Below, piece after piece: positions 50,761-61,700 of a stretch of DNA of 64,000 bases. The stretch comes from Cellulomonas timonensis. GTDB taxonomy: Bacteria; Actinomycetota; Actinomycetes; Actinomycetales; Cellulomonadaceae. Under the pieces are notes generated by a model. That model was given only the letters and a program-made list of their open reading frames with translations, was not told the DNA's origin and made no database searches. Location: contig NZ_FCOT01000012.1 of NCBI RefSeq assembly GCF_900046455.1, positions 668,017 through 732,016 on the forward strand, given 5' to 3'. Numbering within the stretch: position 1 is the stretch's first letter; each line of letters opens with the position of its first letter. The position numbers and the translations under genes were made by a program.

Positions 50761-52154
50761 CGGTCCCCCTCCTCGTTCTCAGTGGTGATGATGCCGCCGG
50801 GTGCGAGGTCGGGGAACGTGACCCGCACCCTGGCGGGCACGTGACGCTCGACCTCCTCCACCTCGACGCGCATCACGACGGGCGGGGGCGCATCGGCCAA
50901 GGCCAGGTGGGCGGGATCCGGCGGGAGCTCCACGTCCACCACCGTGCCCACGTCGGGCAGGCCGCCATGGACCGCGATCACCAGGCCGGAGATGGTCTCG
51001 TAGTCGCCGCGCGGCAGGTCATGCCCGACGGCGCGCTCCACCTCGTCGACATGCACGTCACCGGCCATCAGCCAGATGCCGTCCTCGTCCTGCGGCGCGC
51101 CCAGCGGCACGTCGGCGTCATGCTCGTCGGTGATCTCCCCGACGAGCTCCTCCGCGAGGTCCTCCAGGGTCAGCACCCCGGCGAAGCCGCCGTACTCGTC
51201 GACGACGCAGGCGAGCTGGTTGCCGGCGCCGGTCAGCACCCGCAGCGCGTCCGGCAGCGGCATCGACGTGGCGAGCATCAGGGCCGGGCGCATGATCGAC
51301 GCGGCGTCGTCAGCGTCCCGGCCGTCGATCGCCAGCACGTCCTGCAAATGCACCACGCCGACCACCTGGTCGTCGTGGTCCAGGACGGGGTAGCGCGAGT
51401 GCCCGGTGCTCATCAGGGCGCGCACGTGGCTGAGGGTGTCGTCCGCCCGCACCACATCCACCCGCGAGCGCGAGATCATCGCGTGCTCCACGTCCTGCTC
51501 CGGGAAGTCCAGGATCCGGTCCAGCAGCACCGACAGCTCGGCGGGCAGGTCACCGCTCTCCCGGGAGTCCGCGACGATGTGCTCGAGGTCGCGCACTGTG
51601 GCCGAGTGCTCCACGTCATGCACCGGCTCGATGCGCAGCGCGCGCAGCAGCAGGTTCGACGCCTGGTCGAAGATCCGGATGAGCCACCCGAACACCGCCA
51701 GGTACGCGGTGGTGGAGGTCGCCAGCCACAGGGCGACGGGCTCGGGGCGCGCGATGGCCAGGTTCTTGGGGAACAGCTCCCCCACGATCATCTGCACGAA
51801 CGTGGAGAACAGCAGCGCCAGCACGGTGCCGATCGCGCCGCCCACGCCGGTGGGCACGCCCACCCCGCCGAGCGCCTCGCCGAGCGAGGCCCCGATCAAC
51901 GGCTCGGCCACATACCCGACCAGCAGGCCAGTCACGGTGATCCCGAGCTGCGCGCCCGAGAGCATGAAGGATGTCCGGCGGGTCACCGCCAGCGCGCGCT
52001 GGGCCCCCGCGTCACCGGCCGCCGCACGCGCGCCCAGCCGCGAGCGGTCCACCGCCATGTAGGCGAACTCCTGGGCCACGAAATACCCCGTGACCGCCGT
52101 GATCGCCAGCACCACCAGGATGCCGAGAAGCAGCGTCAACACCCACATCACCAC
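50757..52154 (-). CDS. CNNM/CorC (hemolysin C) family protein, first of pair
   Basis: 465-residue protein. It has an N-terminal CNNM membrane domain (YFVAQEFAYMAVDRSRLG, LSGAQLGITVTGLLVGYVAEPLIG, MIVGELFPKNLAIARP), two CBS domains (about 210-335: MISRSRVDVVRADDTLSHVRALMSTGHSRYPVLD and DEYGGFAGVLTLEDLAEELVGEI) and a CorC_HlyC C-terminal domain (about 350-440: DGIWLMAGDVHVDEVERAVG). It has the full HlyC layout, with its smaller partner downstream, probably forming a heteromeric Mg2+/Co2+ transporter or sensor. It is divergent from the RDD gene across 242 bp. Confidence 0.92.
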   Translation of the reverse strand: MVMWVLTLLLGILVVLAITAVTGYFVAQEFAYMAVDRSRLGARAAAGDAGAQRALAVTRRTSFMLSGAQLGITVTGLLVGYVAEPLIGASLGEALGGVGVPTGVGGAIGTVLALLFSTFVQMIVGELFPKNLAIARPEPVALWLATSTTAYLAVFGWLIRIFDQASNLLLRALRIEPVHDVEHSATVRDLEHIVADSRESGDLPAELSVLLDRILDFPEQDVEHAMISRSRVDVVRADDTLSHVRALMSTGHSRYPVLDHDDQVVGVVHLQDVLAIDGRDADDAASIMRPALMLATSMPLPDALRVLTGAGNQLACVVDEYGGFAGVLTLEDLAEELVGEITDEHDADVPLGAPQDEDGIWLMAGDVHVDEVERAVGHDLPRGDYETISGLVIAVHGGLPDVGTVVDVELPPDPAHLALADAPPPVVMRVEVEEVERHVPARVRVTFPDLAPGGIITTENEEGDR

Positions 52155-52396
52155 CCGCCCCCCTTCGGCACTGCGCTCTCGCGCGGCTCATGGGGGCGCC
52201 TACTGTCGCTGTCCATCGGTCTCCAGGTAGGGGGCAGGCTGACGAGGACCCAACGATCGAATGCCTCCGCCCGTTCCCGACGGCCGATGTGGCGTCGCAC
52301 ACGATCGTCGGGCCCACGGCGCGCGCCCCTGAGCGGCAGGCCAGGGCATGCCCCGAACCGCTGCGCGGCACAGGCTCCGCGCGCCAGGATGTCCAG

Positions 52397-53509
52397 ATGA
52401 GCGAGCCGGCGCCCGACACCACGCCAGCGCAGCCGTGGGATCCGCCGACGGACGACGGCATCGCGAGCCTCGTGCCCTTCGCGAGTTGGCCGATGCGGCT
52501 GATCGCGGCGCTGCTCGACCAGGCGCTGGTCGCGGGCGTGGCCTTCCTCGCCGGGAACGTCGGATACGAGGGCCCGACACTGCACCCAGGCGTGACGAAC
52601 TTCAGCCAGGACGCGTCGGGGACGTCCGTCGCGTCGGGTTGGGTCGTCGCGACGCTCGTGTCGATGGCGCTGTTGCAGGCCTACCTCGGGGCGACGCCGG
52701 GCAAGTGGATCATGGGCATCGCCGTGGTGCGGACGGCCACCGGGCGGCCCGCCGGCGCGCTGCTCACCGTCCTGCGCACGGTGTCGCACCTGCTCGACTC
52801 GATCCTGCTGATCGGGTACCTGCGCCCCCTGGTCAACCGCGAGCGCCGGACCTTCGCCGACAGCATCGCGGGCACATATGTGCTGGCCACGAGGCGCCCG
52901 CTGCCGTGGGTGTCGCCGCTTATGGACCAGAGGGGTGGGCGGATCGAGCCGCCGCCGCCGTGGGAGGAACCCGCCCAGCCCCGCTGGCGCCGTGGGGTGG
53001 GCGCGGCCGTCATGGCGGCAGGCGTGCTCGGCGTCGCCTTCTCGTGCGCGCCGACGTCCGGGACGACGAGCGGCGGGATCAACCTCCAGTGCTGGCCCTC
53101 AGACACCCCCGACGGCGCCGCCGGCCCTGTCTTGGAGGAGGTGTGGGCCACCGGGCAGCCATCGACCGAGTGGACCCGGCTCGGGGTGACCCGCGGGGAC
53201 CACTCGAACCCCCGACTGGACGTGACCTGGCAGATCACGAATGACGACGGGACGGATGACGCGACGTTCGCCGCGCTACAGGACACCTGGTGGGCCACGG
53301 TGCGCGACGCGAGAGGCACAGTGCGCTGGACAGTGAGTGTGAACTCCGCACAAGCGGTGGACGGCATGTTCGGCGCCGCGTACACGGGGGACACGGTGAC
53401 CGCGACCATCCCCTGGGAGACCCTCGGCGGACCCGGTGTCGCCGGATGGACCCTCGAGGCCGGCCAGATCCGCGACGGACAGACAGTCGCGAGCTGCAGC
53501 AGCTCCTGA
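52397..53509 (+). CDS. RDD family membrane protein with extracytoplasmic C-terminal domain
   Basis: 370-residue protein. The RDD domain (about residues 30-160) has RLIAALLDQALVAGVAFL, YLGATPGKWIMGIAVV and RTFADSIAGTYVLATRR. A further TM (VMAAGVLGVAFS) leads to a C-terminal region rich in Trp and Thr with three cysteines (SCAPTS, LQCWPSD, ASCSSS), likely outside the cell. The fusion is not the plain RDD form. ATG 52397 gives MSEPAPDTTPAQPWDP. It is divergent from the CNNM pair. Function unknown; RDD proteins may be membrane antiporters. Confidence 0.8.
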   Translation: MSEPAPDTTPAQPWDPPTDDGIASLVPFASWPMRLIAALLDQALVAGVAFLAGNVGYEGPTLHPGVTNFSQDASGTSVASGWVVATLVSMALLQAYLGATPGKWIMGIAVVRTATGRPAGALLTVLRTVSHLLDSILLIGYLRPLVNRERRTFADSIAGTYVLATRRPLPWVSPLMDQRGGRIEPPPPWEEPAQPRWRRGVGAAVMAAGVLGVAFSCAPTSGTTSGGINLQCWPSDTPDGAAGPVLEEVWATGQPSTEWTRLGVTRGDHSNPRLDVTWQITNDDGTDDATFAALQDTWWATVRDARGTVRWTVSVNSAQAVDGMFGAAYTGDTVTATIPWETLGGPGVAGWTLEAGQIRDGQTVASCSSS

Positions 53510-53642
53510 GCGCGGTCGGCGGGCGGCGCCCTCAGGGTCGCCCCAGGCGGCGTCGCAGCCTGTCAGAGGCGTGCGTGTCATCCATCGGATGAATTTTGAT
53601 CGAGGCGTGGACTCCTGCGCTCCCCGTGGATAACCTCCCCGG

Positions 53643-54245
53643 ATGCCGCGCCGATCAACGTTCACCGCTGCCCTGCTCGTCGCCCTCGCGCTCACGGCGT
53701 GCAGCGGCCCCGACCCCGAGGCCCCCCCCGTCGACACGTCCCACGCGCCAGTCGACGACGTCGACACCTCCATCGGCGCGCCCGACACCACCGACGACGG
53801 ACCCACCGACGCCCTGGCCCACATCACGAGCTGCGACCAGGTCGCCGCGCTCACCGGCGGCCTCACCGATGGGCTCGCGCTCATCGACCCAACCGTCGAT
53901 GAATGGGGATTCGGGTGCCTCTGGGAGTCGTCGGAAGCCGACAACCTCGCCGAGGTTCGCTCCATCGAAGTCACCGGCCAGCCCTTCGACCTCCGTGAGT
54001 CGATGACCACGCCCGCGGACATCGCCGCCGGCGGCGTGCTGACCCAGATCCCCGACGCGACCCTCGAGCAGGCCGGTGGCATCGCCTACTCGATGCGGCT
54101 CGGCGAGGTGGTCAGCGCGCTCGCCGTGACCATCCAGGTGCCCGACGCCCAGATCGCCGTCGTGGGCGCGGGCTGGGACGGGCAGGCGGGCGGGCTCGAC
54201 GAGGCCGCCGCCGTCCGTATCGCCACCGCTGTTCTGGGCCTCTGA
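53643..54245 (+). CDS. Secreted lipoprotein, DUF3558-like
   Basis: 200-residue lipoprotein. Signal peptide RRSTFTAALLVALALTACSG has a lipobox LTAC. A Thr/Asp/Pro-rich linker follows (DTSHAPVDDVDTSIGAPDTTDDGPTD). The globular part starts LAHITSCDQVAALTGG and contains a second Cys in GCLWESSEADN; these probably form a disulfide, as in the DUF3558 actinobacterial lipoproteins. The C-terminus is a helix DEAAAVRIATAVLGL. It precedes the LURP-one-like gene by 54 bp. Function unknown. Confidence 0.78.
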   Translation: MPRRSTFTAALLVALALTACSGPDPEAPPVDTSHAPVDDVDTSIGAPDTTDDGPTDALAHITSCDQVAALTGGLTDGLALIDPTVDEWGFGCLWESSEADNLAEVRSIEVTGQPFDLRESMTTPADIAAGGVLTQIPDATLEQAGGIAYSMRLGEVVSALAVTIQVPDAQIAVVGAGWDGQAGGLDEAAAVRIATAVLGL

Positions 54246-54299
54246 CCGGGCGGCCTGTGGGACGCTATGCCGCCCGCCCCGACAATTCAGGAGCATCCC

Positions 54300-54905
54300 G
54301 TGGTCGCAGACGTCCATGACCTGGTTCGCATCGAGCGCTTCGCCGTCGAGCAGAAGATCACGATGATGGTGAACCGCTACGAGATCCGCGCCCTCGACGT
54401 GGACGGCAACCCCGGCGCCGTGCTGGCCGTCGCACAGCAGAAGCGGATGGCCTTCAAGGAGCAGGTCACCTTCTACACGGACGAGTCGCGCCAGACCCCG
54501 GTCTTCGGGTTCAAGGCCCGGCAGCGCATGGACCTCGGCGCCACCTACGACGTGACCGACGCCCAGGGCACGCCCATCGGCTCGTTCCGCAAGGACTTCG
54601 GCAAGTCGCTGCTCCGTTCCACGTGGCACCTCGACGCGGCGGGTGTCAGCGCCATGGGCCAGGAGCGCAGCCAGGGCGTGGCCATCTGGCGCCGCCTGTG
54701 GGAGGTCCTCCCCGTGATCAGCGAGTTCCCCGCGCCCTTCACGTTCCACTTCGACTTCCGCGACGCGGGCGGCCAGCTCGTGATGTCGTCCGTGCGGCGG
54801 CGCTCGCTGCGCGACAGGTACGTCATCGACGTGCCCGGCGGGCGGCTCGACGGGCGGGTGGCCGCCGCGATGGCCGTGGCGCTGGACGCCCTCCAGTCCC
54901 GCTGA
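54300..54905 (+). CDS. LURP-one-related (scramblase-like fold) protein
   Basis: 201-residue protein with the LURP-one/tubby-like beta-barrel pattern. Segments include RFAVEQKITMMVNRYEIRALD, AVLAVAQQKRMAFKEQVTFYTD, PVFGFKARQRMDLGATYDVTD, GTPIGSFRKDFGKSLLRSTWHL, and FHFDFRDAGGQLVMSSVRRRSLRDRYVIDV. The GTG at 54300 has CAGGAG 6 bases before it and is preferred over an ATG at 54267. Family function is unresolved, probably phospholipid or membrane binding. Confidence 0.72.
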   Translation: MVADVHDLVRIERFAVEQKITMMVNRYEIRALDVDGNPGAVLAVAQQKRMAFKEQVTFYTDESRQTPVFGFKARQRMDLGATYDVTDAQGTPIGSFRKDFGKSLLRSTWHLDAAGVSAMGQERSQGVAIWRRLWEVLPVISEFPAPFTFHFDFRDAGGQLVMSSVRRRSLRDRYVIDVPGGRLDGRVAAAMAVALDALQSR

Positions 54906-54956
54906 GCATCCCGCCCGGCCTGGCGGCGTCCCCCGGCTGGCGGCATCATCGGCTGC

Positions 54957-55208
54957 ATGGCGCACTCCACGTCCCGCTGGTCCATCCGCTCCGAGGACTC
55001 GCTGCTCAGCATCGGGTCCCGGAGGTCCGTGCTGTCAATCGGCTCCGTCGGGTCGGTGCTGTCCGTGGGCTCCATCGGCTCGGCGGCGTCGGTGCTGTCG
55101 ATCGGCTCGGCGCTCTGCGTCGGCTCGCTGCTGTCGGCCGCCTCGCTGTGGTCGGTGATGTCCTGGCGGTCCCGGCGCGGGGTGATGGGCGCACCCGCGC
55201 ACAGGTGA
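54957..55208 (+). CDS. Small SIGS-repeat (Ser/Leu/Gly) membrane-like protein
   Basis: 83-residue protein dominated by repeats of the pattern S-(V/L/A)-L-S-(I/V)-G-S (SLLSIGS, SVLSIGS, SVLSVGS, SVLSIGS), then SALCVGSLLSAASLWSVMS and a basic end RSRRGVMGAPAHR. The hexad spacing of Ser and Gly on one face with aliphatic residues between suggests a repetitive beta or glycine-zipper-like membrane structure. Similar SIGS-repeat proteins occur in actinobacteria without known function (memory, not searched). The reverse strand gives an EPTDST-type repeat that is just its complement. Confidence 0.68.
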   Translation: MAHSTSRWSIRSEDSLLSIGSRRSVLSIGSVGSVLSVGSIGSAASVLSIGSALCVGSLLSAASLWSVMSWRSRRGVMGAPAHR

Positions 55209-55212
55209 GGGC

Positions 55213-55590
55213 TCAGGTCGTGCTGTCGGGCGTGGCCGTCGAGCCCTCGTAGAGCCCGATCACGTTGCCGTCCGGGTCCGCGACGACAGCCCACCAGCTC
55301 GTCGCGTCGATCTGCGACTTCGGCGCCCGCACCTCGCCGCCCAGCGCCACCACCTGCCCCAGCAGGTCGTCGATCGAGTCCACCTCGACGTAGCTGCGAG
55401 GAGCGGTGAAGTCAGCGTCCCGCGGGGCCAGGCCGCCACCGCTGATCTTGTTCGGCGCCTGCCACATCGGGTACTCCTCGAAGCCCGGGGGCGCCTGGAT
55501 GTCCCAGCCGAACAGTGGGCCGTAGAACGCCTTGGCCCGCGCGAAGTCCTCGACGGGGATGTCGATGTGCGTGATGTCGCCGTGTGCCAT
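55213..55590 (-). CDS. VOC family protein
   Basis: 125-residue two-repeat VOC protein with DITHIDIPVEDFARAKAFYGPLFGWDIQ at the N-terminus and VVALGGEVRAPKSQI, ATSWWAVVADPDGNVIGLYEGS at the C-terminus. The HxD and C-terminal E positions suit a metal-binding glyoxalase/dioxygenase-like fold, substrate unknown. It is the last gene before the lower-GC defence block and lies on the same strand as the giant helicase, 172 bp downstream of its stop. It probably belongs to the chromosome backbone. Confidence 0.85.
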   Translation of the reverse strand: MAHGDITHIDIPVEDFARAKAFYGPLFGWDIQAPPGFEEYPMWQAPNKISGGGLAPRDADFTAPRSYVEVDSIDDLLGQVVALGGEVRAPKSQIDATSWWAVVADPDGNVIGLYEGSTATPDSTT

Positions 55591-55762
55591 CTCGTCTCCT
55601 CAACGCAGGGCCGGGCCGCCCGGGTGCGGCTGGGCCGACTCTTCGCAGCGTAGGTCGGGTGGCGGCGGGCCGCGCGTTCGCTCAGCGCCACGCCCGAGAT
55701 TCCCCTCGCCAATGCCTTGGTCGGATTTCCCCGGGCGCTGCGAAGGCGCCTAGCAGTCATGT

Positions 55763-58700
55763 TCAGAGACGCCCTGCCGCCCCTCTCAGCCGACCGCCAT
55801 CATGAACAAGGAAGCCCTCGGTGACAGCGGCGACAACCACGCCGGCCAGACGGTCTCGAACGTTGCTGCCGAGCCGCGACCATCCGAAGAGACGGGCCGT
55901 CTCCCGCAGCAGTTCCTCCTCGTCGATGCGGAACGCACCGCGCACAACCGCCACCATCCCGTTCCGAAGCTCTTCGTAAGGAACGTCCGAAGCGTCGCGA
56001 GACTCCCCCGGTACGCGGTACCCGGCGTACGAGTTCGGCTCGAGGGCTCGCGGCCAGGCGACGAGATCGCCGTTCGCGCTCCGCACCACGACCCCGCCGG
56101 GCAGCATCCGGAGCATCTGTTCGGCTCGACTCCCCCGCACGCGGGCCAGCTCGAATCGTCGCGCCGTCACTCGAGCGAGCCGGTCCACCAGGATCGGCCC
56201 TTCCGCGTTCACGACGTCCATCATCTCCGCGGTGATGAGCAGAGCAGCGCGCCTTGTTGTCGCGTCGAGAACGTCGCGCGTGTGCCGCACATCCACAGCG
56301 GCAGCGAGGAACTCCGTGTGGTCGGGCTCGAGTTGCAGCGGCGCCTCGAGGCCAGCCCGCTCGAGAGCTGCTGGCGGCAGCGCCGAGGATCCAGATCCCG
56401 AGGCACGGAGTGCGTTGACGGCAGCCGCCGGGGCGTGGGGCGATCCGCCGATCCTCGAGTCGCTCTGCACGCCCGGCGAGGCCTGAGCTGTCGGGGCATC
56501 GGAGGCCGACGTACCGGTAGTTCTGATCGCTGGCGCGAGCCGATTGCCGTCATGTGACAGTCCCTCCGCCGTCGTGACGATCGACTGAACGACCGCATCA
56601 GCGTCGCGCAGCCACTCAGGAAGCCAGATCCGGGCGACGTCTGCCCAGCCCATCTGTTCGGTGAGCACTGTGCGCGGCAACCCGTCGCGATCCCCGGCGC
56701 TCTCCCTGGCGGCCCATCGTGGGCCGTCGAGAAGCACGGCGAGCCATGGCGCATCGAGGCCACTGCGGACTGCGAGGTCGATAGTGAAATCAGAGAGGCC
56801 CACACCTGCCCGAGTCTCCAGTCCTGCGGCTTCGAGACGTTCGCGAACCTGCTGCAGGTGCTTGTCACGAACGGGGGCTCTGCGGGTAAGCGCATGCTGG
56901 GCGCCGTCACGGGCGAGCAGCAGGTAGTCCTTCAGGTGGGCAAGGCCGATCGATCGGGACGACGACAGGTCGAGCTCATGCGGGTCGAAGGACGCGAACA
57001 CAACAACCTGTTCCTTGGCCCGCGTCACTGCGACATTGAGCCGCTTCTCTCCTCCTGCCCGGGTTAGCGGTCCCCAGTTGAGTGGCACCTTCCCCTTGGC
57101 ATCCTTCGCGAACGCCAGCGTGAAGAGCACGACGTCTCGCTCGTCACCCTGCACGTTCTCCAGGTTCTTAACGAACAACGGCTCATCGGCCTGGCCAAGC
57201 GCCTTTGCGATCACCGGATCCGTGTCTGCCCGCTGCTCCAACATGTCCAGGATCAGATTGCGCTGCTGGGTGTTGAAGGTCACCACACCGATGCTGCGTG
57301 ATGGGTCGTCACCCAGAAGTCGTGCTACCTCGTCGACCACAGCCTGCGCCTCGGCACGGTTCACCCGGGCTGCGCGTGCCGAGCCGCCCTCCCATGCTCC
57401 GTCCACGCGGCGCAGCTGCACCGCTGGTGCGCCTCCCTCCCGGGGCGGCGTCGGGAAACTGGCGAGTCGACCCTCATAACTGTGCTCGTTGGAGAAGGCG
57501 ATCAAGGATTCGTCTCGGGAGCGGTAGTGCCACGAGAGCATCAGGCGCGGGAGGTTGGACTCCACCGTCTCGCTGAGGATCGAGTCCATGTCGACCGGGA
57601 CGGGCAGCTCGTCGTCTCCGAGCACTTCCTCGTCATCTCCACCCGAGCCGGAGGCGGCGAACATCGACGATGGCGGCATCTGCTGCGAGTCGCCGACCAC
57701 CACCACTGCCTTGCCGCGGCCCATTGCCCCGATCGCCTCGGGCACCCTGATCTGCGACGCCTCATCGAAGACGACCACGTCGAATTCCACGGAGTCCGCC
57801 GGCAGGAATCTAGCGACAGAGCTCGGGCTCATCAGGAAGCAGGGCGTGACCTCCGTGATGATCGGCGCGTAGCGCTGCATGAGCTGCCGGATCGTCAATC
57901 CTCCACGGCGCCGGCTGATCTGCTGCCGGAGCTCGCCCACATCTCCGCGCTGCTGCTGGGCATCGAACGTCCGAGAAGCCACGATGCGCGCGGGCAACTC
58001 CTCGACCAGGCGACGCCGAACATCGCCGCCGGTCTCGACAAAGCGCCTGACGACGCCGGAGTGCTGGGCGGAGTCGAATCCGACGAGATTCGTCGTCTCA
58101 AGCCGCTCTGCGAGGATCTCCAGGGAAACCGCCAGGCGGACCGAGCTCTCGATGTCGGGCCCGCGCAGCTCGCCGTTGAGCACCCTCGTCTCGAGGTCCT
58201 CGAGGCCGAGTTCGCGCAAACGCCGTAGGGCGCTCGCTGACCTCACCCAGCGCTCCAACTGCACAAATGCCCCATCCACGGCGTCTGCCTGCCAGCTCGC
58301 GGCCGTGCGCTCGCGCGCACCACGCCAACCAGAGTCGCGTGTCCACGCCGCCAGGTCGGCGGGCTCGGCGCGCAGTGTGGCGATCAATGCCTCACGCGCC
58401 TGCGCCCATCCTCGGAGCAGCGCCCCGCCGGGACCACCAGACGTCAAGACGTCGGCAGTCGCACGGTCGAGGTCCTCGCTGGCGCCGAGCGCCGCCCCGA
58501 GTGCGGCGGACGCCTCCCATCCACGCACCCTGCCGGTCAGCCGTGTGAGGTCTGCCTCCCGGAACGGGTTGAACGACGGCGGCAGGTCGAGGCCAGACAG
58601 CGTCCGAACGTACGGAACCAGCCGGGCCAACTCATGCCGTGCTGCTGTCAGGCCCTGCAAGACGGGAGTCAGCCGCGACAACTCGACAGAGTCGGCGCTC

Positions 58701-61700
58701 GCCAGGAAGGGCTGCAGCTCCGCGAGGACGGCTGCGCGCGCCTTCTTCTTCCCGAAGAACTTTTTGTCTGCGGCGATGGATCGGGCAAGGAGGGCGTCGA
58801 TGTCTCGCTCGAGCACCTCGGGCGCGAAGCCGGTGACCTGCGCGCCAAAGGTCGCGCGGCAGTGCTCGACACCGCCGAGCACATCCCCGGCCAGCCGACG
58901 CCATTCTGGCGTCACCACGGTCGAGGCCTCACGCAGACCACGCGCGACGCCCGCCCGCTCGGCATCGAGCCATTCGGCGAGGACGAGCGCCTGGGCTGAC
59001 GTGTTGGCGAGGCCAGCGAGCCAATTCACTGCGGGCGTTCCCGTCAGGGCTGTTTCTGCGGCGCGAAGGGAAGCCAGAGCATTCTCGATCGCAGGCCGGT
59101 CTAGCCGCTCCCCCGCAGCGAGCGGCCCGGCCAAACGCCACGGCGAGTCCGCCGGGGCGACCCCGAGGCCCTGCAAGGCGTCACCGAGGTCATGAGCAAG
59201 CTCGTACACGTCATCGAGCGGCTGGCCGCCCATCACCAAGGACCGCGGAACCGTCAGCTGGGGAACACCATCCGACGCCAACTCGGTCACTTCGAGCACG
59301 ATCTGGCGTGCAGTCCAGGCCGACAGCCCGGCGGGGCCCTCGTCGTGCAGGTGGCGGGGATAGTGCGACAGGGACTCGACGAGGCTTCGATACGTCGAGC
59401 GGAGCGTGCTCCAACTCGCATCGCCCTGCGCCGAGGACTCGAGCGCATTCTGGAGCTGGCTCCGCACTGCCGACACCGTCTGGTTGGCGCCATGGACGTC
59501 GAGGCTGAACGGCGCGAGACCGACAGCGTCAAGTCGGCGCTGGACCACCTCGAGCGCCGCCTGCTTCTCGGCCACGAAGAGCACCTTCTTGCCCTCGGCG
59601 AGGCAGTGTGCGATGAGATTGGTGATGGTCTGCGACTTCCCCGTACCCGGAGGCCCTTCAAGGATGAAGGACTTCCCTGCGGCGGCCCAGCGCACTGCTT
59701 TGATCTGGGACCCGTCGGCGGGGATGGGGAGATACGTCGTCGCCTCGGCCGCGTCGTCGTTTGCGGGGGTCTCCACACCGTCATCGAATGGCCTGCCTGG
59801 CGTCTCGACGATGTGCCGCACTGCCGGGCGGCGCACTAGGGCCTCCCAACTCTGGTCCAGGTCGCGCCACATGCCGAGGGTGGAGAACTGGAAGGTTGCC
59901 AGGTGCGCCGTCTCCTCCACATAGAACGAAGTCGCCTTCGCGCGGAGGAGAGTCGAGCGGATGCTGCGGAACGCGCCATCGAGGTCGATTCCCGAATCGT
60001 CGGTCCCCGGATCCACCAGCTCAGGCAACTCGAGCCCGAAGCTGACCCGGAGTTTCTCCTGCAGGCAGTAGTTCGGCTCCATATCGCGCGTGTCGTCCCG
60101 CTCGATGCGAAACGCCGTGGAGCCGCGGCCCCCGACGAGCCGGACCGGGAGGAGGAACAAAGGGGCGTGTCCCTCCTTGCGCTGCTCGGTCCACCGCAAG
60201 GAGCCGAGCGCGAGGTACAGGCTGTCGGTGCCCGTCTCCTCGCGCGCAGTGGCTGCTCGCCGGAGGAGCGCCTTCAGCTTGGTCGCGTACTCCGTCGCGG
60301 TGTGAGCAACGAACACGCGGTGCCCGGCCTGGAGCTCGGAGCGCAGAGTGTCCGCGTCGACGTCGGCAGCGGTTCGAGAGCCGTGCAGGTGGTGGATCGC
60401 GGCAACTTGGTCACTGGGAGAGAGCTCGATCGAGATTCCGCCGGCAATCAGGTCTTCGAGGGCGCCCAATGCCGCCGAGGGGATGTGGAGCGTCGATGTC
60501 GACGCCGCTTTGAGCTTGAGCAGCGGGTTCGCGTAGGTCATGTCCAGCAGAGATCGTCGCCATCGCGCGATCCGGGCGGGTGCCGATTCCGCCACAGACG
60601 GCGTGCGCGCTGTATCCCCCGAGGGCATGCGGAGCGCCTGGGCAACGGCGATCTCCCGCACCGTCTCGACGATGCGGACGTCACCCTCGCGTCGGATCGT
60701 GGGCAGCGGACGATACCAACGGTGGGCCGCCCGGACATCGATGAGCGCTTGCACCTCGTCGAGCCGCGACGTCCACCACCGGCGGGTCTCAGCCCGTGCG
60801 GCATCGAAGTCCCGCTGGCTGTCACCGGCGGTCAGCGCTGTGGTCTCGATCGCTTCGAACGACTCCGAGTCGGCGATGGTGACGATGCCGCCCCGCTCCT
60901 CGACTAGGGCCTCTGGCAGTTGCGTGTCCTCGGTGAGATACCCGCAGAACGCATGATTCCGGGTGACCACCAGCACGGGGGCGAGGCCAGCTTGCTCGAG
61001 AGCAGCGGCATAGGTGCAGGCAAGGTCGAGACACGTGCCGATGCGGTCGTCAAGCACCTCGCGGTGGCTACGGATCCTCTGTCCGGTCCCCTCGAACGAG
61101 GCTGGCGGTTCCACATACGTGATCTGACGAGCAGCCATCGCGTCGTACACGGCCCGCGCGATGCGGTGCGCCCGCTCGGGGCCCGCCTGGTAGCCCTGAA
61201 GCGATGGACTGCCTGTCCGCTCCTGGAGCAGCACGCTCGCCTCACCGAGCAGTTCGGCGATGGCCGGCTCGTTCGGACGGACGAACGAGACCAGAGAGTC
61301 CGCAGAGCTGCGTGCCCACCACTCGTCGGCGGAGAGGACGCGCACTGTGACCTCGTCGCGGTGCACAACGCCACCGCGCTCCACCTCGAGCGTGGCTACC
61401 GCGACGGCACTCTCGTCGATTTCGAGGAATGCCGAGGGACTCAACTGCCACGCCAGGGCCGCATGCGGGGCCTCCACGCGCTGCCCCGGGCGCACGTCGC
61501 CGAGGTGTACCGAGAGCGGGACGGCAATCGCCGAGCGTGAGACGTCGTCCGGCAGCCGGAGGCTGACCCCGACGCGGACATCCTCGGCCACCACCTCACC
61601 ACGGTTGTGCACCGCGAGCCGCACCACCGGGCTTGCGCCGTTGTGCACCAGCGCGTAATTCAACGACTCGTGTGCGAGGACCACCACGTCGAGATCGCCA

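Noticed and set aside
54545-55294. Reverse open frame with EPTDST repeats
   Set aside because: It is the complement of the SIGS repeats and the LURP-one-like gene, with no start signal and no family.
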